Below are positions 10,620 to 20,928 of a stretch of 64,000 nt of DNA, in pieces. The notes under the pieces are model-generated. The model had not been told where the DNA came from. It was given only the letters and a program-made list of their open reading frames with translations, and made no database searches. How positions within the stretch are numbered: the first letter of the stretch is position 1; every line of letters starts with the position of its first letter. The position numbers and the translations under genes were made by a program. The DNA comes from CAUZIZ01 sp965219855 (GTDB lineage: Bacteria; Acidobacteriota; UBA6911; RPQK01; JAJDTT01): positions 248,001 to 312,000 of the forward strand of contig CBDCOR010000030.1 in assembly GCA_965219855.1 (NCBI GenBank), given 5' to 3'.

Positions 10620-11012
10620 ATGAATAAGTACAAGAGATGGTTCAGTCGTTTCGTCTGGCTTGGCATTGCATTCAATTTTTATCTTGCGCTACTCACCATC
10701 CTGATCCCCGAACAACTGCTCTCATTCTTGAGCTCGCAACCGGCCGAGCCCACCGTTTGGTTGAGCTTTTCGGGAAACCTGCTCATCCTACTAAGCCTCT
10801 TCTACATCCTGGCGGCGGTGGATCCCGACCGCTATCGCCCGGCTGCCTAGTTGGCGATTCTCTCCCGATTCGCCTCTGCTGCTTTTTTCTCCCTGGTGAT
10901 TCTAGGTGGACAGAGCGAGTTACTCCCACTCGCACTGAGCGACTCGTTCTTCGGCCTGGTGCAGTTGATTTTCCTGCGTCTGGGCACGCGAGACGAAAGA
11001 CGCGCTGCCATA
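10620..11012 (+). pseudogene. Small membrane protein with in-frame amber codon
   Basis: ATG 10620 opens MNKYKRWFSRFVWLGIAFNFYLALL, with a second hydrophobic segment FSGNLLILLSLFYILAA. A TAG at 10848-10850 stops it after 76 residues. The same frame continues without interruption as LAILSRFASAAFFSLVILGG with further hydrophobic segments, so TAG has probably replaced a Trp codon (TGG) in a roughly 130-residue, four-helix membrane protein. It sits between two RoxA-like cytochrome genes and is probably their membrane partner. The function is unknown. Beyond 11012 the frame runs directly into the next cytochrome. Confidence 0.6.
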
Positions 11013-12441
11013 GTGACCCCTGGGAAAAAATTGAAGCGGAGGCTGCTGGTCGCCGCCGCGGTGCTCCTGGTCCTCGTGGTGGGCACGATGGGCTGGTTCT
11101 ACCTTTTTCGAGAGCTTCCCCAATCGTTCACAACGATCGAAGACCGCTTCAAGTACGGCTCGATCGGTGCCGAACAGACGGACGGTCTTCCCTACTGGAT
11201 GTGGCTGGTGTTGCCACGGATGTTCCCGGAGAAGCTCCCCGGTCCGGGCGGATACGTGTCTCTGGGGCTCCCCTGGGAGGAAGGTCAGGAAATGCCGATC
11301 GGGCTATCCAAGAAAAGCATCGGCTTTCCGCGGGTCGCCATCAACTGTGCCTTTTGCCATACCGCGACCGTGCGAACTGCGCCAGAGGAGAAACCAGCGA
11401 TCCATCTTGGAGGTCCCAGTCACCAGTTTGACTCTCAAGCCTACCAGCGTTTCTTAGTCGACCGTGCTAGTGATCCCCGGTTCACTTTTGACGGCATCAT
11501 GGAGGCATTGGAATACGTCTATGAGTTTTCCTGGATCGAGTCGGCGCTCTATCGCTACCTCATCATTCCCCAGGTGAAGCGAGGCATATTGGAGCGCAAA
11601 GAGGATTTCGACTGGACCTACGACGTGACCGACTGGGGACACGGCCGAATCGACCCCTTCAATCCGGTGAAATACGGGGTGCTCGAACAACCATTCGATG
11701 GAACCATCGGAAACTCTGACAAGGTGCCAATCTGGAATCTCCGTGCGCGTGAAGGGATGTCGCTTCACTGGGACGGTTTGAACACGGTTCTTCCGGAGGT
11801 GACCCGAAGCTCGGCAATCGGTGATGGCGCTACCCAAGACTCAATCCCGCTGGATGACCTCGACGCGATCGAAGCCTGGCTCAAGGACAAGCAGCCTCCA
11901 CGATTCCCTTTTCCTGTCGACGAGAATCTCGCATCGCAGGGACAGTCCGTCTTTGCCGACCGTTGTGCCTCCTGCCACGAGTTTGGACAGGAACGAGTGG
12001 GTACCGTGATTCCGCAACCCGAGGTCGGAACGGACCGACACCGCCTGGAGATGTGGACCGCTGCCGCAGCCAAGGCGTACAACGAGTATGCGGACGGCTA
12101 TGACTGGGACTTCGATAACTTCGTCAAGAGCAACGGTTACGTCGCAGCCCCGCTCGATGGCGTCTGGATTCGGGCTCCCTTCCTCCATAACGGGTCGGTT
12201 CCTTCGCTGCGCGATCTTCTAGAGCTGCCAGAGCAGCGTCCCAAGGTTGTTCTATCGGGGATACGATGTTTATGATCCCGTGAGCGTGGGCTTCATCTCA
12301 GACAGGGAGCAGGAGGGGGGACGACCCTTTACAAGATTCGACACGTTAGAAGCGGGCAATGGCAATGGAGGCCACCTCTATGGGACCGACTTGAGTTCAG
12401 AGGAAAAGAAGGCGCTGCTGACGTACCTCAAAACCCTGTGA
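11013..12441 (+). pseudogene. Second RoxA-like diheme cytochrome, 3' frameshift
   Basis: A paralogue of the 9006 gene. The probable start is GTG 11013, just before a basic stretch and membrane anchor (LLVAAAVLLVLVVG). Haem motifs are CAFCH (about residue 112) and CASCH; it shares FKYGSIG, MSLHWDGLN and PFLHNGSVPSLRDLLE with its neighbour. One extra base near 12245 ends the frame at 12275. The homologous C-terminus (FYRGYDVYDPVSVGFISD) continues in another frame to the TGA at 12441. The upstream membrane-protein frame is continuous with this one, so an N-terminal fusion is possible. The single-base lesion could be an assembly error. Confidence 0.75.
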
Positions 12442-12629
12442 CTTCAGTTATAGGCTCCGCCTCTGGTGATACCTCCTTTTGTTTTTCGTATGAGCATCCC
12501 GTCCATCCCGGAAGCGTGAAGCGCTCCAGCCGAAAATGCCAGGCAAAACCGCACTGCCCGGGCTCTTGTCATTGAGGTTGTCCACTTTCAGCTACAACAC
12601 CATCGAGCTATCACTTCGGCCCGTGGACC

Positions 12630-13766
12630 TCATACTGCGGGGCCCTCGGCCGCCGCGATCAATGCCTTCATATACCCGACCGCCCAGGCATAAGAAATAA
12701 GACCGCCTCCGACGTCGGCCGTGATGCCGGGAAGATGGTCCGGCTCTAGGGTCCATCGGTAGTCGACCTCCTTCAAGACCTGGATCACCTTCCACATGTC
12801 AAGATCGCCCTCATCCAGAAAGACCTCGTCATAATTGGGAACTGTTCCCTTGACTCCACGGAAGTCAATATCGAATATCTTCCGTTTGCGGCCGAAGTAC
12901 CGAATCAGCTCCAACACGTCGGCCCCCGATTCCTGCATCGTTCCCAGACACAGAAGGATTCCGTTGTATTGGCTAGGCACGATCTGGATCAGTCGGTCCA
13001 ATCCCTCCTTTGTATTGAGCACCTGGTTGACACCCCAATATCGTTTCATGGGAGGATCGTCAGGATGGCAGGCCAGATGGACCCTCGCCACAGAGGCAGC
13101 AGGGACACACCTCTCTTGGAAGCGGGTGATGCGCTCCCACATCTGATCTCGCGAGACCGGGCCAGCGGGCTGCTGTTTGTCTTCCGTACCCTTCCCATCG
13201 AACGTACTGATACGGGCCCCACCTCGCCCCTTGGGAATCCTTCGATAACCGGGCAAGGGCAGTTCGAACACATCCCGAATCACTCTCGAGAGCAGAAGGC
13301 TGTGCTCCAAAACCGGTATCGATGCCTTCCCCAGACACTCGATGGTCTTGCAGATCCTATCCAGCTCCGTCCTCCAACCTGGCCTGTCCAGGAGGAGATT
13401 GGCCGTGTCCACCTTCTGGAGGTAAACGGCTCCGATTCGAATCCCGAAACTCGCTGCGAAGCGTTTGACGCGGAGAAGCTCCTCCAGATCCATTTGCCCG
13501 CTCTCTGCATAGCCGGGTACCCAGGTCGAGACAATCCGGATGTCCTCGACCCCAATCTGTCGGACATGGCGAAGCGCATCGGCGGAAAGAGGCGAAGGAT
13601 CACCCGGTACTGCTCGAGGAAAGGCAATGACACGCATGCTTCCCTCTCCCCGATTGGCGACAGCGCCACCGGCTGATGAAGGGTGCCTGAGGCTAGTGCC
13701 CGCCAAGGCGCTGGTGGCTGCAGCCGACTTCAGGAGGTTTCTTCTCGTCATTCTCATGGTTCTCAT
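12630..13766 (-). CDS. Tat-exported mannonate-dehydratase-like TIM-barrel protein
   Basis: About 378 aa. The N-terminus MTRRNLLKSAAATSALAG is a Tat-type signal (twin Arg then a hydrophobic stretch), so the start is placed at 13766 or the nearby ATGs; an upstream in-frame codon at 13850 would add a non-signal leader. The body resembles UxuA-type mannonate dehydratases, with CHPDDPP, GILLCLGTM and a C-terminal LDEGDLDMWKVIQVL...TLEPDHLP region. Classical UxuA is cytosolic and dehydrates D-mannonate. Export suggests a related isomerase or dehydratase; the activity is unproven. Confidence 0.75.
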   Translation of the reverse strand: MRTMRMTRRNLLKSAAATSALAGTSLRHPSSAGGAVANRGEGSMRVIAFPRAVPGDPSPLSADALRHVRQIGVEDIRIVSTWVPGYAESGQMDLEELLRVKRFAASFGIRIGAVYLQKVDTANLLLDRPGWRTELDRICKTIECLGKASIPVLEHSLLLSRVIRDVFELPLPGYRRIPKGRGGARISTFDGKGTEDKQQPAGPVSRDQMWERITRFQERCVPAASVARVHLACHPDDPPMKRYWGVNQVLNTKEGLDRLIQIVPSQYNGILLCLGTMQESGADVLELIRYFGRKRKIFDIDFRGVKGTVPNYDEVFLDEGDLDMWKVIQVLKEVDYRWTLEPDHLPGITADVGGGLISYAWAVGYMKALIAAAEGPAV

Positions 13767-14027
13767 TGCTCCGATGAGGTTTACAGATCGATTTTCAGAT
13801 CGCCCGAGTTTCCGACTCTTCGCAAGTGTATGCAGAAGCAGAAGAATCACCTCGCTCCGGCGGCTCCGACCAAGACGAATGGAACTTGACCAGCTGGACG
13901 AGCTTCCCCCAACGGTGATCCGGACTTTGATATCGCCTGCCGAAGGACAGCATTCTTCGTCTTACCTTACAATTATTCTCAGATGACGTAACCGGCAGTT
14001 CCAATGTACCCGAAACTGGTGTTACGA

Positions 14028-14225
14028 GCTAAGCTGAAACTTCATTGGGATCGTCGCACGTCTGAACGTCCGAACGTCGCACGTCTCTTGCCATTGGACA
14101 GTGTGGCGAGAGGCTTCAAGTTTCTTTCTCGAATGGGGCAGCCCGGCTGGGGCGCGACTAAGCTGAAACTTCAAGAAGAGGTCGCAAGTCGCACGTCGCA
14201 GGTCTCTTGTCGCTAGACGGCGTGG
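14028..14225 (+). repeat. Dispersed palindromic repeat, two partial modules
   Basis: It contains GCTGAAACTTCATTGG, a GTCGCACGTCTGAACGTC module, TTCAAGTTTCTTTCTCGAATGG, and a second CTAAGCTGAAACTTCA. The same modules recur at 18838-19075 and 34626-34690. The GTCGCACGTC...AGACGG(C/T)G(T/C)GGCGAAG module is itself repeated within this stretch. Confidence 0.7.
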
Positions 14226-14365
14226 CGAAGAATGGGACTAGTAATGGGAAAACCATGGAAGCCTGGAACCTCTGAACGACGAGGAAATAATGCAACTTTC
14301 TCCAGTAACAGAGCCGTGACTGTCAGGGAGCGGGCCTGATCAAGGGCCCTTTCCCAAGTGTGTGG

Positions 14366-14425
14366 CCGGAAAGAGTTTCTTTCCTGTACGATCCGGCGCA
14401 GCCGGGGGCGGGGCTAACTTGAAGC
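14366..14425 (+). repeat. Partial copy of the palindromic repeat
   Basis: The stretch GAGTTTCTTTCCTGTACG then ATCCGGCGCAGCCGG matches the right-hand part of the copy at 18951-18990 (GAAGTTTCTTTCAGGTACC then ATCCGGCGCAGCCGG). Confidence 0.6.
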
Positions 14426-14432
14426 GAGGTCC

Positions 14433-14634
14433 CATAATGCATTGGCAGAGCAGGCCAGCCCCGACGGGTTCCTGGACATCGGCTCCCGATTGGAGCTGTT
14501 CGTGGACGACTACTTGATCGAATCGATGAGGGGGGTCTAGCTTCGCCTGCATTCTCCTCGTTCCACCGGCCAGGTCTTCGCCTTCGATCGACCCTGGGAG
14601 GGGAACGTCAGCGCTCACGGTATCGCAGTTTGAA
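14433..14634 (+). pseudogene. N-terminal fragment of a glycoside-hydrolase-like protein
   Basis: Reading from 14433 gives FLDIGSRLELFVDDYLIESM, an in-frame TAG at 14538, then LRLHSPRSTGQVFAFDRPWEGNVSAHG. The DIGSRLELFVDDYLI...RLRLH...FDRPWEGNVSA pattern is known to me from the N-termini of glycosidase-like proteins in Planctomycetes and Acidobacteria. Only this piece remains, with no downstream continuation, so it is a gene remnant. Confidence 0.5.
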
Positions 14635-14834
14635 AAGATCGTTGCAGTTGACAAGGAGGTCAAATAGCCGCACTCTGTGTAGGAAGGGTCAGAAGGAGTA
14701 AAGAGGCCGTAGCCGCCATCGGCTGGGACGCTAATTCTATGGAAACTCTGAGGAAGATTTGGCGTTCTGGCAGGGGGTGCCGGGCTCTTAGGGGCCCGTT
14801 GGGATCGCGTGCTGATTCTCATGGGAATCTCCCG

Positions 14835-17800
14835 ATGAGAGTCTCAGCACATTGGGTTCTGGCATTAGCCTTCTGCTCTGCGGGTCTCCTGGGTGAAGAC
14901 GTCCAAAGCGTTTCCTCCAGCGACACTTTCCGCTTCGGCACCACCTTTCAATTCACGCTCGAGAAAGCAGCGACTTTCCAGGTGCCGTTTTGCCCCGGCA
15001 GCTCCATCCTGTACCAGATAACGCTGACCAATCTATCGAGCCAGGGAACTGGGGACCTCGTCGCCTTTCTCGCGGATCCCATCCCGAAGGGGACCACTTA
15101 TGTTGCAGGCAGCGCCAGCAACGGGGCCGTCTTCGAGACCGAGCAGAACCGGGTCACCTGGACCGGAGTTCTCGGGGGCCAGGAGTTCCCGCGCAGCCAC
15201 ACAATCTCCTTCCTTGCAAAGGTCAATCAGGCTACCGCGGATGGGACAGTTGTCACCAACGTGGCAAGCGCGAGAGTCTTCCTTCCGAACCAGGCCTTTC
15301 TTGATCGGCAAGTGGAACTGCCCCTGACCGTCAACTGCTTTCCATCTACGGGGCAAGTTACCTGGACTGGAGCAGGTAGCGGCAATTTCTTTTCCAATGC
15401 CGCCAACTGGAATCCACCCGTAGTACCCGGTCCCGGCCATGATGCGGTGATACCGGTGAATAGTGGAGAGATCATCGTTTCCCAGCCGCACCAGCTTGGC
15501 AGCCTGGCGCTGGGCACAGGCTCGACCTTGGTAGTCAACGTCGGCCTCCTGGCCCTCGGCAACGACAGCACGGTGGATGGGTTGTTGGTCATTGGCTTTG
15601 CACAAGCTTCCAGCCGAGCGTCGACGACTCAAAGCGAGGTTTCCGGAATGCTGACGGTTCAAGGCGATATCTCTGGGACCGGGAAGATCACCAACTTCGG
15701 CCACCTAATCCTTTCTTCTGCCGATCTGAACGTCGAACTTGAGACAGACGGGATAGTCGAGATCGACGGCCTGGTCAATCTCACCCAACCATCCGAGAAT
15801 CGGGGAAGCTACTCACTAAATGCTGGAGACAGCCTGCACTATCAGGGGAGTGGCCATGATCTGGCGACGATGACTCTGAACGGTCGCCCCTACTGCCGAT
15901 GCGGTCGTCTTCTTTCAACAGGCCACGACAGCGGCGGTTCAAATTGACGCCTCAGCCTCAGCCGACGTGACGGGCCCGGTGGAGGTTCAGGGCCATCTCG
16001 CCGTCATCATCTCAGGGGCTTCGCAGGCCGACAGTAGGTCTACCCCGCAAACAAGCTCCGGCGAAGGTGCCGTTACCTGGAGTGGTGGAAATATCAATCT
16101 GGGTGGCTCTTCCAGCCTGAGGAACGAAGGGGCGATGACACTCAATGCGCCTGGAGATGGAACGCCTGCTCTGACTGTGGAGGACGGAGCAGAATTCACC
16201 AATGCTGGTACCGTTACCTGGAATGGTGGGACGATCCGGTTGGAGGGGAGCGCCCAGCTGGTCAACGAGGCATCAGGAGAGTTTTCGGGATCCGGAACGA
16301 TCGAGGGGAGTGTGCTCAATGCTGGGTTGTTCCAGGTTGGAGACTCCATCGACAGCATCACAGTCACCGAGAAATTTACCCAGCTCTCGACCGGGGAGCT
16401 GAGGATGGAGCTGGCTGGAGCGAGCAGCTTCGATGAGTTGAGGGTGGGTACGGTGTCGATGGAGAACGCGAGTCTGGGTGGCACTCTGTCCGTTTCACTG
16501 ATCGATGGCTTCATTCCCACTGGGGGCGATAGCTTTTTGATCGTGGATGGGCCCAGCGAGGGAAGTTTCTCCAACTGTACACCTTCGGAAAAGACCTGCA
16601 GCGGGTTGCCAGCTCTAGCCCCAGGATTGATCTGGGAAGTCATTCATGGCTCAGTGAGGTTGAACGTCGTACAGACAGGCGCCGACCTGGAACTGAAGAA
16701 GGTGGTGGACACGCCGAGTGCCTGCGTGGGTGATACGGTGACATTCACGCTGACGCTGGAGAACAAGGGGCCCGAAACGGCCACGAACATTCAGGTTAGT
16801 GATCCAGTTCCCAGTGGATTGACCGATATCGGGAGCTCCGGCGGCTATGACCAAGGCACCGGAATCTGGACTGTTTCCAGTCTGGCGAAGGATGACACTG
16901 CCACGCTAACGTTGACAGGTGAACTTTCCTCCAGCGGAACCGTTACAAACACGGCAGAGCTCATCGCCGTGGATCAGATGGATCCTGACTCGACACCAGG
17001 CAACGGTGATGAGAATGAGGATGATCATGTGTCGGTAGGCGTGAGTGTGGACAAGGCGTCGGATCTCGAGATTAGCAAGATGGACGACCCGGATCCCGTC
17101 GACTCCGGCGGCAATCTGACCTACACACTCAGTGTTACCAACAGCGGGCCTTCGGATGCGACCGACGTCACGGTCACGGACACCTTGCCCGATGGCGTCA
17201 CCTTTGTTTCGGCTGCCGGCGCCGGTTGGAACTGCAGTGTGGTGGCGAAAACCGTCACCTGTACCCGAGGCTCTCTGAATGCCCCTGAGACGTCTCCTGA
17301 CATTACGGTAAACGTTGCCGTTGACTCTTCCACATCCGGGGAGTTGGAGAACACCGCTGCGGTTTCCGCCAATGAAAAGGACAACGAGCAGGGAAACAAC
17401 AGCCAGACCATCAGCACTACCGTTGCTGTCTCGCCGTTGTACTTTGCCCAGTTCGGAGACGGAGAGGTGGCTTCTGCAGGTGGCACTCAGACCTCGGGAG
17501 CGAGCACGGCCCAGCTTTCCAGTGAGTTCTTCCTACTCAATCCCGACAAGACAATGGCAGCCGGGGCAACGATCTTGCTCAAAGACGACGATGGTGAACC
17601 GCTGAGCAACATCGACCTGAATGGAAGCACTCTGCCCGAGGGAGAAGTCGATGTGAACATTCCCGTCTGTGGTATGCGTATCCTGCGGACAGATGGCCAA
17701 GGACCTCTTCAGGCAGGATCGGCGACGGTGACGTCGGACAAGCGACTCTCGGGCGTTGTGGTTTTCAGCAGCGGAATCGGAGCGGCCGGAGTGGGCGCCA

Positions 17801-18837
17801 GTGCTGCGCTGCCGGCGTTTCTGGCTCCCATGCTGAAGAAAACTGGGATCAATACGGGCATCGCTTTCCAAAACCCAGGGAACGATCAGGTGATGATCAA
17901 CCTCGAGCTGCGAAATCCCGATGGAGATCTCTTGGCGACAGCCTCCATTACCCTAGCAGGTATGGGGCACCGGGCTCTCTTTGTGGACGAAATCTCCTGG
18001 ATTCCGGAGCCGGGTGTGAGCTTCAACTTTGCGGATTTCGAGGGACTGGTGAAGGCAACTGCATCCGCGGGAACCTTAGCTGCCACCGTAATACAGACCC
18101 GACCTCAGGAGTTCGTGACGATGCCGGTGTCCGCTCCCACCGAGGCCGGCAATCTCGAGCTTCTCTTTGCCCAGTTCGGAGACGGTGAACAAAGCGGGGT
18201 CAGTGTTTCCAGTGAAGTCGTCCTACTTAACCTGAGCAAGACGATGAGTGCTCAGGCCACGATTGTACTCAAAGATGATGACGGCGCCCCCATGACGGGC
18301 GTCGATCTCGATGGCCAAGTGCTTGCTGATGGAACTCGTGACGTCACGATACCCGCCTGTGGTATGCGCATTCTGCGCACAGATGGTGAGGGCTCCCTAC
18401 AGGTTGGGTCTGCGACGGTGACCTCAGACAAGCCTCTGGCTGGTGTGATTGTCTTTAACAGTAGCGCCGGAGCCGCAGGCGTGGGCAGTAGTCAGAAGCT
18501 TCCCGGCTTCGCAGCTCCCATGCTCAAGAACGCGACGACTAACACGGGTATCGCGGTTCAGAACCCGGGGAACGATCAGGTGACGGTCGACCTCCAACTG
18601 CGGAACTCAGATGGGGGTCTGCTCGCCACAGCCTCCATCACTCTTGCAGGCATGGACCACCGAGCCCTTTTTGTGGACGAGATTGATTGGACTCCAGAGG
18701 CGGGTGTGACTCTTGATTTCAGCGATTTTGAGGGGCTGGTCAAGGGGACTAGCCCGGAGGGAGAAGTCGCCGCCACCGTGATTCAAACCCGAGGCGAAAT
18801 TCTGTTTGTGACCATGCCGGTCGCTCGGTCGAACTAA
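14835..18837 (+). pseudogene. Large secreted surface protein with DUF11 domains and twin C-terminal repeats, one frameshift
   Basis: ATG 14835 begins a signal peptide (MRVSAHWVLALAFCSAGLLG). A DUF11-like domain follows, then a G-rich beta-repeat region with GTGSTL and GTGKITNFG patterns. The frame breaks at the C4 run near 15889; removing one C continues it as NGRPTADAVVFFQQ into the frame that runs to 18837. The second part has two DUF11 domains (about residues 239-360 and 364-487, counted from 15967) and two copies of a roughly 230-residue domain beginning FAQFGDGE (from 492 and 733), with CGMRILRTDG and PGNDQV shared. Its TAA stop lies inside a dispersed repeat. It probably functions in cell-surface attachment. 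Confidence 0.75.
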
Positions 18838-19080
18838 CCTGAAACTTCATTGGGCGGACGTAGCTTTGGGCTCCAGGCCGAAGTCTTCTTCCTTCGAGCC
18901 TTTGGCTTGATGCACGGCGGCCTGGAGGCCACCGCCACGTCCCTCGACTGAAGTTTCTTTCAGGTACCATCCGGCGCAGCCGGTGGCGCTGCTGAGCTGA
19001 AACTTCAACCGTTCGTCGCACGTCTGAACGTCGCACGTCTCCTGTCCCCAGACGGTGCCGCAGAAGGGGAAGAATCCCCA
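18838..19080 (+). repeat. Dispersed palindromic repeat, full-length copy
   Basis: It begins CCTGAAACTTCATTGG directly after the TAA stop, runs through GTAGCTTTGG, then an inverted pair CTCCAGGCCG / CGGCCTGGAG with a T-rich spacer and the inner CGAGCCTTTGGCTTG. It continues with GAAGTTTCTTTCAGG, CCGGCGCAGCCGG and GAGCTGAAACTTCA, and ends with the GTCGCACGTCTGAACGTC module. Related copies: 14028, 32503 (split by the intron) and 59363 (inverted). Confidence 0.8.
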
Positions 19081-19302
19081 GCATCATAAAGTCAGGTCCG
19101 ACAGGGTTGCAGTCCAGAAAAACGCGAGACGAATTTTGTCGGGCACGGGCAAAAGCACAAGGCGCTAAACAGATACACTTCGAAGTTTCTATCTAAATGA
19201 TCCAGAGCGGCTGGTGTCCCCCCTGATCTGAAAACTTCGTGGGCGTAAGCTTTGCTGAGCGTCGCGTCCGAATGAGTCAGCCGTACTCACTGGCCTGCTT
19301 CA
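19081..19302. other. Intergenic region without a recognisable gene
   Basis: No gene seen. Near 19227-19258 there is a degraded version of the repeat (CTGATCTGAAAACTTCGTGGGCG then TAAGCTTTGC). Confidence 0.5.
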
Positions 19303-20925
19303 CTATCGCTTTTTGGATTCGGAGGTGGCTTCACGGAAAATCTTGACGATGTGAGGGGGGAGATCCCAGCGCAACGTGTAGGTTTTCTGCAAGGCCAGGG
19401 CCCGACGAAACTGTTCCTTGGCCTTCCCGATCTTCTGGTCCCGTGCTTCACCAGACTCCAGAAAACCCTTGTATGCGTAGGCCACTCCCAATAGAGCCGG
19501 TGGATCTGGATCGCTCTTTCTATCTTGAGCGAGGCGTTGCAGCAGAGTAATCGAGCTATCGATCTGTCCATAATCGAGTAGCAATTCAACTGCCCGTTCC
19601 TGATCCTGCTCTTGCCTGCAGTCTTGAAGGCGACCTTCTCCTCCGACTCGACGAAAGCGATCTGGGTCGAGCTCTTTCACTTCCAACAGCAGCTGACGAC
19701 ATCTCTCGTATTGACCTCTCTGACACCGATCCATAGCAACATCGTATCGCCTTCCAAAATCTTGACTTGTTTCAAGTGGCCGACGTGCCTCTGTATGTTC
19801 AGGATCGAGCCTCAACGACTCCCTCAGTGCCCTCTCGGCACGCTCGTATTCTCCTGCTTCGAGTAGATTCACCGCTTCCAGGTAGAGGAGTTGAGACCTC
19901 GACCTGTCGCGAACTACTGTGGCGCGCCCAGAGATTGGTCGATAACATTGCGGAGGATCGGAGTGATCCTTTCCCCAGTCCAACACTTCCGCGGATCGGG
20001 CTGAAGCCTCCTGGTAGTCGGACCTTTGGTAAGCTGCTTCGGCCTGGGTGAGAGCAGTCTCAAGCCCTTCGAGAGCGTTGATCAGGTCGACCTGCAAGCG
20101 GAGGTTGTCTCGTTCTGTAAACTCCGTGTGCCTAGCGCTGGCGTCTTCGTAGTGTGAGCGCGCGTCGGCGAAGCGACAAGCGCTCAGATCCGAATCCGCC
20201 CGTTGTTTAGAGCCAGCATATTGATCTTCTCTCTGCTGGATCCTGCTCAGTCCTTCCGCGAAAACCAGCTCGCATGGAAATTGGTCGCTGCCTCGTGAAA
20301 ACAGCTGCTTGGCTCTGCTGAGTTTGGCCTGTTTCTCCAAGCTGCTTCCTTCTCGCGCCAGGTCACGGCTTTGTTGTGCTAGGAGAGTGGCCTGATTCAA
20401 TTGAGTCTCGAGTCCAAGCTGCTCAAACCTGCATGAGTCCACCGACTTGGCGCCCTGGAGATGCTCCCCGACGGCATCGTAGCATTTGTCTTGGAGAGCC
20501 TTCTCCGCTTCTGTCCGATGGTCGTCAAACTGGCCGATTCGTTTCTCAAGTTCTCGGACTAGCTTCTCCAGGCTGGAGCGACTGGGTGCGGGTTGTCCCG
20601 GTACGTATTGCTTGTCTGATTTCCGCGGTAAAGTTCCCCGAGCTTGCTCGAAGTGTTCTCTCGCCGCATCGACATCGCAAAGCCGCAGAGAGGCCAGGGC
20701 AAGGTAGAAGTAGGGGAAGTACTCGGTGTAGAAAACACCTTCGATGCGCTTTCGCTCGTTGGGCTCAGGGTCTGCCGCTATGGCTGTCTTGAGTTTCTCG
20801 ATAGCCTGAGACCAATCTCCTTTTTCGAGCGCCTGCTTTCCTTTCTTGTATGGCTTGTACCAATCTGCCGCCGCAAAGGTGACTGAGAGGGCAAAGCTTA
20901 GCAATACGGTGGAGAATCGCAACAT
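19303..20925 (-). CDS. Exported tetratricopeptide-repeat protein
   Basis: 540 aa. The signal peptide is MLRFSTVLLSFALSVTFAAA. TPR-type helical repeats follow (KGKQALEKGDWSQAIEKLKTAIAADP; LLEAGEYERAERALRESLRLDPEHTEARR; a C-terminal LLGVAYAYKGFLESGEARDQKIGKAKEQFRRAL). The middle is rich in charged heptad-like helices. It is probably a periplasmic scaffold. The start at 20925 lies three bases past the stop of the FadL-type gene, so the two form an operon read right to left. No enzymatic motif is seen. Confidence 0.75.
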   Translation of the reverse strand: MLRFSTVLLSFALSVTFAAADWYKPYKKGKQALEKGDWSQAIEKLKTAIAADPEPNERKRIEGVFYTEYFPYFYLALASLRLCDVDAAREHFEQARGTLPRKSDKQYVPGQPAPSRSSLEKLVRELEKRIGQFDDHRTEAEKALQDKCYDAVGEHLQGAKSVDSCRFEQLGLETQLNQATLLAQQSRDLAREGSSLEKQAKLSRAKQLFSRGSDQFPCELVFAEGLSRIQQREDQYAGSKQRADSDLSACRFADARSHYEDASARHTEFTERDNLRLQVDLINALEGLETALTQAEAAYQRSDYQEASARSAEVLDWGKDHSDPPQCYRPISGRATVVRDRSRSQLLYLEAVNLLEAGEYERAERALRESLRLDPEHTEARRPLETSQDFGRRYDVAMDRCQRGQYERCRQLLLEVKELDPDRFRRVGGEGRLQDCRQEQDQERAVELLLDYGQIDSSITLLQRLAQDRKSDPDPPALLGVAYAYKGFLESGEARDQKIGKAKEQFRRALALQKTYTLRWDLPPHIVKIFREATSESKKR

Positions 20926-20928
20926 TTG

